NCBI GenBank assembly: GCA_017645905.1
Contig: JAGCNO010000121.1
Location: 1 to 64,000, forward strand
Origin: Prevotella sp.
GTDB lineage: Bacteria; Bacteroidota; Bacteroidia; Bacteroidales; Bacteroidaceae
Direction: 5' to 3'
Length of the DNA: 64,000 bases
Shown here: one piece after another, positions 11,701-17,878 of the stretch
Layout of the letters: the number at the start of each line of letters is the position of its first letter
How positions within the stretch are numbered: position 1 is the stretch's first letter
Notes under the pieces: model-generated
The model's input: only the letters and a program-made list of their open reading frames with translations
What the model was told of the DNA's origin: nothing
The model's database searches: none
Translations under genes and position numbers: made by a program

Positions 11701-12058
11701 AGAATACTACAACCCCATCACAGACCTGAAAGGCCTCACGATGTACTGGCCCATGGATATCGTCAAGCCCGAAGGCGCCTGGTTCTCGGCATCGCTGAAG
11801 GGAATAACCTTAGACGGCGAAAAGCTCTACGAAGGCAAAGTGGTATTCTTCGGCGGCAACCTTGCTGACGTCAACCGCGACAATTCAGTCGACGTGGCCG
11901 ACATCGCCTCGGTCATCGACGCCATGGCCGGAAATGGTGGCGAAATACTTCACATCAATGCCGACGTGAATCTTGACGGCACAGTAGACGTGGCCGATAT
12001 CGCTGCCGTCATCGACGTCATGGCAGCCAGTGCGCGCAGCGCGCTAAATGAGGAATGA
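8768..12058 (+). CDS. Large secreted module-repeat protein with dockerin-like C-terminus (paralog 2)
   Basis: 1096 residues, tandem paralog of the preceding gene. The signal peptide (MKKLLSILTLLLLGG...LWA) and the first residues are nearly identical to it, including at DNA level and in the 15 bp before the ATG. The same five A-B-A-B-A modules follow (YDLYVAGKQV, KYIWNVRNDA, YALLVCGARV, KYIWDPRDDA, YGMYIGETSV), then two dockerin-like repeats ([40 protein letters not shown]). The last residues, SALNEE, and the stop fall in an AATGAGGAATGACAAATGA tract. Conservation is highest at the N-terminus and in module cores, which suggests an old tandem duplication with later divergence. Function unknown; surface binding is inference. 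Confidence 0.85.
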   Translation: MKKLLSILTLLLLGGLFSSKLWAYDLYVAGKQVTALNAKNITGDYIMGTVSYDNATKTLTLNNATIADPNNVGIRNAGIEGLTILVHGNSEISSGYNAIYCEEKTIIKSDNFSSLTVASTSTNDHVGIWQKSDKTLRIEQIWLTINAPYPIYGNKDGKLELYECNVNANSTQNLPCVCRFTSIETWGVTYTYDGSSYDATDQRLEDKTGNVLKSHIFRPRITVGKYIWNVRNDAEITKSTAGAGLSQGTITFSQSNRTLTLDNVSMYIGGYVNIRYNDDPGNGILRIKVVGKNTMQLATGNSAQGIYSMNNGVYIYGDGAESSSLTIANTKGVGIELDNVEDKNLTISNVRLFISSKERRSIYGNGTAGIYIYNSAVTANYGISGFKDCTLSACYVTNGGEFSPSLKGFSDNDVDLTAGVVQINPGYALLVCGARVTESNKNDIRGDGQFSYNPNTNTLTLDNAKVSTVGSCISNSIKNLKIKVVGTASLTSTAGHGIFSNKPFTLYSQTFADVTVKSTSSDAYAGIWMDGEGLMTIENVWLDASGTDAILGNKDAKLFLDECNVHAKSASGKSCVSRFSGITTIGVIYNYDDIKYDPNSKKMVDKAGETLTEHTFRPRMAVNKYIWDPRDDATLNANTAGAGIESGTITYNSDKGILTMDNVTINAGKQNGISYYGPVDFKDLIIKIKGENFINYNSSSFGKPIFCSGNNLTICQAPQSPNSPTPKLTLNPSNAAGIIMEGEKTLAIRDINLYISSGGDYYSLYGNSTASLEIENSEVTLEKTLNHFRSLTMIGCDIAEPEGVRFSPEKMCLVFDDNSMCTGKVVIGEVNYGMYIGETSVLASNAADILGDGHFSYDSPTKTLTVCDADLENMEGTLGSGISNRKIDGLTINLEGNNHITVRNSVIYSDKNINIKGTGALTAKSNHSALYFGSQEDINCTIDGPTLILKSQIPISDYYTHTTLVLKGDKTYIALEPKEYYNPITDLKGLTMYWPMDIVKPEGAWFSASLKGITLDGEKLYEGKVVFFGGNLADVNRDNSVDVADIASVIDAMAGNGGEILHINADVNLDGTVDVADIAAVIDVMAASARSALNEE

Positions 12059-12079
12059 CAAATGAGAAATGAGAAATGA
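12046..12079. repeat. AATGA(G/A) tract supplying a stop codon
   Basis: Tandem AATGAGAAATGA-like words begin inside the last codons of the upstream gene and provide its TGA stop. Similar tracts end the genes at 34788 (minus) and 55401. Confidence 0.6.
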
Positions 12080-12181
12080 AGAGAAAGCCGTTCAAACCCA
12101 TAGGGAGAATGGCTTTCTCTTATGCTTAAACTCAAATTGGTCTTTAGACTAAATTAATCATACCACATTCGTGGTTTCAGA

Positions 12182-12257
12182 AAAACAAGAAAAAACAAAA
12201 GAATACAAAAGAAAACCAATCTGTTTTTTCTTGTTTTCTTTTGTTTTTATTGGTTTT
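12182..12257. terminator. AT-rich hairpin between convergent genes
   Basis: AAAACAAGAAAAAAC (12182-12196) is perfectly complementary to 12223-12237, and AAAACCAAT (12212-12220) to 12249-12257. The T-rich and A-rich arms could terminate transcription from both sides between the module-repeat gene and tgt. Confidence 0.5.
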
Positions 12258-12300
12258 TCACAGACCGCTTGCGGTACTTTAATCTAATGACGGATTTGGA

Positions 12301-13443
12301 TTAAACTCTGCGTCCGAGGTCGTCGATGACGGAGCGCTTCCACTGCGTGAAGTCACCCTCGATGATGTGCTGCCGGGCATTGGTAACGAGGCGCAAGTAG
12401 AACGCGAGGTTATGGATAGAGGCAATCTGCAGGGCCAGCAGCTCCTGGGCCTTGAAGAGGTGGTGCAGGTAGGCCTTGGTGTGCAGACGGTCTAAGTAGC
12501 AACCGTCGGGATCGATGGGGCTGAAGTCCTGCTCCCACTTCTTGTTGCGGAAGTTCATCGTGCCTTGGTAGGAGAACAGCATGGCGTTGCGGCCGTTGCG
12601 TGTCGGCATGACACAGTCGAACATGTCCACACCTCGCTCGATGGCCTCCAGGATGTTCTGCGGCGTGCCGACGCCCATGAGGTAGCGGGGCCGATCCTTG
12701 GGCAGGATGTCGTTCACCACCTCAATCATCTCATACATCACCTCCGTAGGCTCTCCCACGGCCAGTCCGCCGATACTGGCACCACCGCCGTCGTTCAACT
12801 TCGTCAGCTGTTCGCAGACATGGAGGGCGGCCTCACGGCGCAGGTCGGGATATTTGCAACCCTGCACGATGGGGAAGAGCGTCTGACGGTGACCGTAGAG
12901 CGGCTCCGTCTCGTTGAAACGCTTGATGCAGCGCTCTAACCACCTTTGTGTCAGCCCGAGACTCTTCTTCGCATAGCTGTATTCGCTCTCGCCAGGAGGA
13001 CACTCGTCGAGGGCCATCATGATGTCGGCACCGATAATGCGCTGGGTGTCCATCACGTTCTCAGGGGTGAAGATGTGCTTCGAGCCGTCTATGTGGCTTC
13101 GGAACTCGCAGCCCTCCTCCCGCAGCTTGCGGATGCTGGTAAGGGAAAAGACCTGGAAGCCTCCGCTGTCCGTCAGGATAGGACGGTCCCACGCATTGAA
13201 CTTGTGCAGTCCGCCGGCCTTTCTCAGAATCTCAAGGCCGGGACGTAGATACAGGTGATACGTATTGCCCAGAATAATCTGCGCCTTCACCTCGTCGCGC
13301 AACTCTTGAAAGTGTACACCCTTCACCGAGCCGCAGGTACCCACAGGCATAAAGATAGGCGTCTGTATCTCCCCGTGGTCGGTAGTAATAAGTCCGGCAC
13401 GGGCAGCGCTGTAAGGGTCAGTATGTTGTAATTGGAATGTCAT
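12301..13443 (-). CDS. tgt: Queuine / preQ1 tRNA-ribosyltransferase
   Basis: 380 residues, normal length. It exchanges the wobble guanine of GUN-anticodon tRNAs for preQ1 or queuine. Key segments: LTDSGGFQVFSL (base-binding Asp), GGLAVGEP, and VDMFDCVMPTRNGRNAM with the catalytic Asp. The zinc-site region differs from the classic bacterial CxCxxC-x(n)-H pattern: it reads DPDGCYLDRLHTKAYLHHL, with only one of the three cysteines left, although the HNLAFY motif is intact. The start at 13443 is chosen because its ATG overlaps the upstream gene's TGA (ATGA) and homologs begin with a short MxFxL segment; a longer frame upstream is low-complexity Arg/His sequence inside the neighbour. Confidence 0.93.
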   Translation of the reverse strand: MTFQLQHTDPYSAARAGLITTDHGEIQTPIFMPVGTCGSVKGVHFQELRDEVKAQIILGNTYHLYLRPGLEILRKAGGLHKFNAWDRPILTDSGGFQVFSLTSIRKLREEGCEFRSHIDGSKHIFTPENVMDTQRIIGADIMMALDECPPGESEYSYAKKSLGLTQRWLERCIKRFNETEPLYGHRQTLFPIVQGCKYPDLRREAALHVCEQLTKLNDGGGASIGGLAVGEPTEVMYEMIEVVNDILPKDRPRYLMGVGTPQNILEAIERGVDMFDCVMPTRNGRNAMLFSYQGTMNFRNKKWEQDFSPIDPDGCYLDRLHTKAYLHHLFKAQELLALQIASIHNLAFYLRLVTNARQHIIEGDFTQWKRSVIDDLGRRV

Positions 13444-14762
13444 TTCTCTTTCTCCGTCATCATCTTCAAAACCATCTCGTCGGTGATGCCCATGCCGTCG
13501 GCGCCTATGCTGGTCAGGTTGCGGATGCTCTTGTCTACGCTGTCGTCGACGATACCCTCTGCCGACGATACGCATTTCCCCTCCATGGCCAGCAGGGAGG
13601 AGAGGACGGCTGTCGACACGCCGGATGTAATCTTCAGCGAACAGGAGGGCTTGGCACCGTCACAAATCATGCCGGTAAGGTTGGCCACCATATTCTTCAC
13701 GCTGGCACAGACACGCTCGTAGTCGCCTCCCATAAGGTAGGTGATGCCGCAGCTGCTGCCGATGCTGGCCACCACACAACCGCAGAGCGCCGACAGCACG
13801 CCGAGGCTCTGCTTGATGTAGATGGCCGTAAGGTGCGACAACATCAAGGCACGGATAAGTTCCTCCTCCGTGTTCTCGTTTTCCTTGGCATAGACGCAGA
13901 CAGGGTTAGTGGCACAGATGCCCTGGTTGCCGGAGCCCGAGTTGCTCATCACAGGAATCATCGCCCCACCCATACGAGCGTCGCAGGCCGAGGCCGTCCG
14001 GGCAATGATATGGCAGAAGATGCTGTTACCGAAGATGCCCTTCGACAGCGGACGGTCGATGGTCTTGCCGAGGTTATGGCCGTAGTTACCCTTCAGCGCC
14101 TCCCGGGCAGCATTCATGTTATAGTTGCGGGTCTCCTCTATGAAGCGTATCTCGTCGAGCGGAGCCGTAGTGGCAAAGTCATAGACAAGGCGCATGGAGA
14201 GACCCACCTCCTGCCCCTCCCTGGGAGGGAGGGGAGTAGTTTGTCCATCATTAGTTTTCTGCTCTTGAGAGTATATACTCCCCTCCCTCACAGGGAGGGG
14301 TTGGGGGGAGGGTCTGAAGTTTGTATGACTCCCTTCAATCACAGCCGTTTCCGACTTTTCGCCGGCATGACACGTCACCTCAATGTAAAGTTTCTCACAG
14401 ATATGCTGCTTCAGCCCGATGGTGATACGTTTCTCGTCGACGAACTGCCGGCCTTCCGCCAGAGCCTCGGGAGTGAGGTCTTTCAGCACCTCAAGCTCGT
14501 ATTCGCTCTTGCCGATGATGGCGCCCAGAGCGATGGCTATGGGCAGACCCGTCATGCCCGTTCCGGGAATGCCGACGCCCATAGCGTTCTTCAGCATGTT
14601 GCCGCTCAGCAGCACGTCAATCTTCTCCGGCCGCTGTCCAAGCAGTTCCGTAGCACGGGCGGTGCAGAGCGCCACAGCCATGGGCTCCGTACACCCCATG
14701 GCGGGCACCACCTCACGTTTTACCAGCGCAATGATTTGCTCACGAGTTTCCTTGTCAATCAT
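13440..14762 (-). CDS. L-cysteine desulfidase / UPF0597 family protein with in-frame element insertion
   Basis: 440 residues. The UPF0597/CyuA-like family contains iron-sulfur enzymes that break L-cysteine into pyruvate, ammonia and sulfide; serine deamination is an alternative. Visible motifs are MGCTEPMAVAL (Cys24), SGNMLKNAMGVGIPGTG, SGSGNQGICATNPVCVYA and CGCVVASIGSSCGITYLMGG, carrying the cysteines expected for a 4Fe-4S cluster. Residues of about 150-188 are not part of the family: they are encoded by the 114-bp palindrome-ended element at 14201-14314 and contain PLPVREG and PLPPREGQ. The insertion is exactly 38 codons, so the frame is kept, and it falls between two conserved blocks. The stop overlaps the start of tgt. 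Confidence 0.85.
   Translation of the reverse strand: MIDKETREQIIALVKREVVPAMGCTEPMAVALCTARATELLGQRPEKIDVLLSGNMLKNAMGVGIPGTGMTGLPIAIALGAIIGKSEYELEVLKDLTPEALAEGRQFVDEKRITIGLKQHICEKLYIEVTCHAGEKSETAVIEGSHTNFRPSPQPLPVREGSIYSQEQKTNDGQTTPLPPREGQEVGLSMRLVYDFATTAPLDEIRFIEETRNYNMNAAREALKGNYGHNLGKTIDRPLSKGIFGNSIFCHIIARTASACDARMGGAMIPVMSNSGSGNQGICATNPVCVYAKENENTEEELIRALMLSHLTAIYIKQSLGVLSALCGCVVASIGSSCGITYLMGGDYERVCASVKNMVANLTGMICDGAKPSCSLKITSGVSTAVLSSLLAMEGKCVSSAEGIVDDSVDKSIRNLTSIGADGMGITDEMVLKMMTEKEK
14201..14314. repeat. GACCC...GGGTC palindrome-ended element, 114 bp, in-frame inside the desulfidase gene
   Basis: Starts GACCCACC, carries CCCCTCCCTGGGAGGGAGGGG, a core of about 45 bp, then GTATATACTCCCCTCCCT, AGGGAGGGG and ends GGGAGGGTC. 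The two ends are inverted repeats of each other and each contains its own hairpin. The subterminal GTATATACTC is on the right here, so this copy is inverted relative to the one at 31581. Confidence 0.85.
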
Positions 14763-14809
14763 AAGGCCGTTATTTCATTATTTCGTTATCACGTTATAAC
14801 GTTATTTCG

Positions 14810-17347
14810 TTACTTCGTCTCCTCGGGAATGTCAAACGTCATGGGGTTCTTCACCAGCTCGTCGGTGAGGGCAAAGTTCCAGACGTCCTGGATGTTCTCC
14901 ACATAGTGGAAGGCCACGCCCTTGAGGTACATGTCGGGTATCTCGCTGATGTCCTTCTCGTTCTCCTGACAGAGCACGATGTCGGTGATGCCGGCACGCT
15001 TGGCGGCGAGGATTTTCTCCTTAATGCCGCCCACGGGCAGCACCTTTCCCCTCAGCGTTATCTCTCCCGTCATGGCGGTGTTCTTGCGCACCTTCCGCTG
15101 TGTCAGCGCCGATGCTATCGAGGTAGCGATGGTGATGCCTGCCGACGGCCCGTCCTTCGGCGTAGCACCCTCCGGCACATGGATATGAATGTTCCAGTGG
15201 TCGAAGATGCGGTAGTCGATGCCCAACACGTCGGCATGGGCCTTGACATACTCTAAGGCCAGCACGGCGCTCTCCTTCATCACGTCGCCGAGGTTTCCGG
15301 TAAGCGTCAGCTTCTGACCCTTTCCCTTCGACAGCGACGTCTCGATGAAGAGAATCTCGCCGCCCACGCTGGTCCATGCCAGTCCCGTGACCACGCCGGC
15401 GTAGGCATTTCCCTGATAGATGTCGCGGTAGAAGGGCGGCTTGCCGAGGAGGTCCTCAAGAGAGAGGCTGGACCCACCCCCGACCCCTCCCTCAGAGGGA
15501 GGGGAGTATTTACCTTTGCCATTGGTGTTCTCAGCGGTAATAGTAACCACTCCCCTCCCTGCAGGGAGGGGCTGGGGGAGGGTCTGAATCCTATACGCCA
15601 GCTTCCTCATCGCCTTGTTGATCTGCTTCTCCAGCTGGCGCACGCCACTCTCGCGGGTGTACTGCTCGATGATTTTCTCAATGACGGCCTTGGGGAACTT
15701 CGGCTTCTCCTTCAGCGTCTTGAGGCCCGTGTTCTCCAGCTCACGGGGGATGAGGTGGCGCTTGGCAATCTCAATCTTCTCCTCGGTGATGTATCCGCTC
15801 AGCTCTATGACCTCCATGCGGTCGAGCAGCGGCTTGGGGATGGTCGCAAGGTTGTTGGCCGTAGCGATGAAGAGCACCTTCGAGAGGTCGTAGTCCACGT
15901 CGAGGTAGTTGTCGTGGAAGGCCGAGTTCTGCTCCGGGTCGAGCACCTCAAGCAGAGCCGATGCCGGGTCGCCGTTCACCGTTGCCTGCGTCACCTTGTC
16001 AATCTCGTCGAGTATGAACACGGGGTTCGAGCTTCCCGCCTTCTGTATGCTGCTGATGATACGTCCCGGCATGGCGCCGATATACGTGCGGCGGTGTCCG
16101 CGAATCTCCGCCTCGTCGTGAAGTCCGCCGAGCGAAATGCGCACATACTTGCGCTTCATGGCCGCGGCAATCGACTTGCCCAAGCTGGTCTTTCCCACAC
16201 CCGGCGGGCCATAGAGGCAGAGGATGGGGCTCTTCAGGTCGCCGCGCAGCGAGAGCACGGCCATGTGCTCCAGGATGCGCTCCTTCACCTTCTCCATGCC
16301 GTAGTGGTCGCGGTCCAGTATCTTCTGTGCCCGCTGCAGGTTGAGGTCGTCCTTCGTATATTCGCCCCAGGGCAGCGAAACGAAGGTCTGCAGGTAGTTC
16401 AGCTGCAGGTTGAACTCCGGCGACTGCGACGACGTCTGGTCCAGCTTCTCCAACTCCTTCGTGAAGACCTTCTCCACCTCCTCGCTCCATTTCTTCTTCT
16501 TCGCCTTGTCCACCAGCTTCTTACGCTCCGGACTCTCCTCGTCCTCGCTCATGGCGGCGCGCATGTTCTTGATTTGCTGCTGCAGGAAGTAGTTCTTCTG
16601 CTGCTCGTCCAGGTCCTCGCGGGTCTTGTTGCGAATGTCGGCCTTCAGCTTCTGAAGGTTCAGCTCGCGGTTCATCGCCTTCATCGTTCCGAAGAGCCGC
16701 TCCTTGACCGACTCCACCTCGAGCAGACTTATCTTCTCTTTCGAGGAGAAAGGCATGTTCGAGCAGATGAAGTTCAGCGCCATCACATCATTATTAATAT
16801 TGTGTATGGCAAACATCGCCTCGTCGGGAATCTCATCACTCATGCTGATATACTGTGCACTCATGCGGCGCAGGTCGTCGATGGCCGTGCGCCACTCCTT
16901 ATCGTGCTTGTCGGGCATCAGCTCCGGCGACGCCTCCACATGTCCCATGAGGTAGGGGAACTCCTTGCTGATGCCAAGCAGCCTCATGCGACCCAGTCCC
17001 TGCACGATGACCGTCACCATGCCGTTGGGCAGTGTCAGCTGCTTCACCACCTTGGCGAAGACACCCGTGTTATAGAGGTCGCCCTCCACGGGCACCTCCA
17101 CGTCGGGGTCTCTTTGGCATACGATGCCAATGAGCGACTCCGCCTTTTCCGCCTTGCGCACCAGCTTCATACTCGACTCCCTCGAGATGACGATAGGCAC
17201 CACCACGCCCGGGAAGAGCACAATGTTGCGTACTGGCAATATAGGCACCTCGCTGGGCATCTCGCCCTCCACAAGCTTACCAAAATCTCCTTCAATATCG
17301 GCAATCATCGAAAATGCCGAAGTATTCTGTTCGTCCATCAAATACAT
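14810..17347 (-). CDS. lon: ATP-dependent Lon protease with in-frame element insertion
   Basis: 845 residues. Cytoplasmic AAA+ serine protease that degrades misfolded and regulatory proteins. Domains in order: LonN substrate domain ([13 protein letters not shown] near residue 35), helical region, AAA module with Walker [14 protein letters not shown] and Walker [10 protein letters not shown], then the protease domain with catalytic Ser in PKDGPSAGI and Lys in KILAAKRAG. Residues of about 588-626 are foreign: the 114-bp element at 15471-15584 encodes [12 protein letters not shown] and [12 protein letters not shown] between LAYRIQ and [10 protein letters not shown], the linker joining the AAA alpha-subdomain to the protease. 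All catalytic motifs are intact and the frame is kept, so Lon is probably active. An alternative start three codons downstream (MDEQNT) is equally possible. Confidence 0.95.
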   Translation of the reverse strand: MYLMDEQNTSAFSMIADIEGDFGKLVEGEMPSEVPILPVRNIVLFPGVVVPIVISRESSMKLVRKAEKAESLIGIVCQRDPDVEVPVEGDLYNTGVFAKVVKQLTLPNGMVTVIVQGLGRMRLLGISKEFPYLMGHVEASPELMPDKHDKEWRTAIDDLRRMSAQYISMSDEIPDEAMFAIHNINNDVMALNFICSNMPFSSKEKISLLEVESVKERLFGTMKAMNRELNLQKLKADIRNKTREDLDEQQKNYFLQQQIKNMRAAMSEDEESPERKKLVDKAKKKKWSEEVEKVFTKELEKLDQTSSQSPEFNLQLNYLQTFVSLPWGEYTKDDLNLQRAQKILDRDHYGMEKVKERILEHMAVLSLRGDLKSPILCLYGPPGVGKTSLGKSIAAAMKRKYVRISLGGLHDEAEIRGHRRTYIGAMPGRIISSIQKAGSSNPVFILDEIDKVTQATVNGDPASALLEVLDPEQNSAFHDNYLDVDYDLSKVLFIATANNLATIPKPLLDRMEVIELSGYITEEKIEIAKRHLIPRELENTGLKTLKEKPKFPKAVIEKIIEQYTRESGVRQLEKQINKAMRKLAYRIQTLPQPLPAGRGVVTITAENTNGKGKYSPPSEGGVGGGSSLSLEDLLGKPPFYRDIYQGNAYAGVVTGLAWTSVGGEILFIETSLSKGKGQKLTLTGNLGDVMKESAVLALEYVKAHADVLGIDYRIFDHWNIHIHVPEGATPKDGPSAGITIATSIASALTQRKVRKNTAMTGEITLRGKVLPVGGIKEKILAAKRAGITDIVLCQENEKDISEIPDMYLKGVAFHYVENIQDVWNFALTDELVKNPMTFDIPEETK
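15471..15584. repeat. GACCC...GGGTC palindrome-ended element, 114 bp, in-frame inside lon
   Basis: Starts GACCCACCCCCGACCCCTCC, contains GAGGGAGGGGAGTAT, a short core, then AGTAACCACTCCCCTCCCTG, AGGGAGGGG and ends GGGGGAGGGTC. It is exactly the same length (114 bp) as the copy in the desulfidase gene. Its right end shares about 30 bp without a mismatch with the right end of the DUF559-carrying element at 31581-32155. Confidence 0.88.
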
Positions 17348-17402
17348 TTACGAATTACTTAATTACGAATTACGATTTTCTAATCGCACAATTTTGGGGG
17401 TG

Positions 17403-17433
17403 CAAAATTACAAAGAAAAATTGAGACTGCAAA
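17403..17433 (-). promoter_or_regulatory. Bacteroidota-type promoter of lon
   Basis: On the minus strand, TTTG (17433-17430), a 19-bp spacer, then TAATTTTG (17410-17403). The leader to the ATG at 17347 contains TACGAATTACTTAATTACG repeats. It probably drives lon and perhaps the desulfidase and tgt genes. Confidence 0.7.
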
Positions 17434-17518
17434 GCGAATTGAGAAGTTTAACGCAGTTGGAGCCATAAATGGACTCAAATATAGAATCTTGCAGCTGGAC
17501 GACAGTCAGAAAGACAGC

Positions 17519-17555
17519 AATCCCCGCGTCGGCGATGGTTGCCGACGCGGGGATT
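17519..17555. terminator. Strong hairpin terminator
   Basis: AATCCCCGCGTCGGC (17519-17533) is perfectly inverted at 17541-17555 with a 7-nt loop. It lies downstream of the small peptide gene at 17591 on the minus strand and is followed there by a T-richer stretch. Confidence 0.7.
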
Positions 17556-17590
17556 ATGCAGTCAAGGGGGCAGGACAGGCTGCCTGATTC

Positions 17591-17782
17591 TTAATAGTCT
17601 TCCTCTTCTTCCTCTTCCTCCCAGACGTTGTAGGTGCGGCGCGAGCGGTTGTCATCGTTGCTTACATCAGGGTTAGGATTGCTTGAGATGTCTTCACTGT
17701 TTCCGCTGACGACAAACTGCATCAGCTTGGCCTCCAACGTTATCACCGTGATGCCGGGAATGATATAATCTTTCTTTTTCAT
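17591..17782 (-). CDS. Small peptide, partner of the adjacent large secreted protein
   Basis: 63 residues, family not recognised by name. It starts MKKKDYIIPGITVITLEAKL, continues LMQFVVSGNSEDI, and ends with an acidic tail (YNVWEEEEEEEDY) after an SRRTY segment. A second small gene at 27208 has the same plan: MKKxY, a Pro, an alternating hydrophobic stretch, a Glu, LMQ, a Ser, then an RR pair, an aromatic W and an acidic end. Both lie shortly downstream of, and on the same strand as, a very large secreted protein. ATG 17780-17782 is preferred because MKKKDY matches the paralog; a longer frame upstream has no support. No signal peptide is evident. Function unknown. Confidence 0.7.
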   Translation of the reverse strand: MKKKDYIIPGITVITLEAKLMQFVVSGNSEDISSNPNPDVSNDDNRSRRTYNVWEEEEEEEDY

Positions 17783-17878
17783 TGTTCTGATTATTATTTT
17801 GTTTGCAATAATCCTACAAAGGAGCTTTGCCCGGGCTTGTCCGAACGTAGACAAGCCCGAGCCAGCTCATCTTGTAGC

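Noticed and set aside
13437..14906. Open frame of 489 codons on the plus strand opposite the desulfidase gene
   Set aside because: Antisense to a gene with conserved Cys motifs; no signal, motif or promoter of its own.
15755..17362. Long open frame (535 codons) on the plus strand opposite lon
   Set aside because: Its translation is His/Leu/Val-rich low-complexity sequence with no domain, fully antisense to an unmistakable lon gene; high-GC coding often leaves the opposite strand open.
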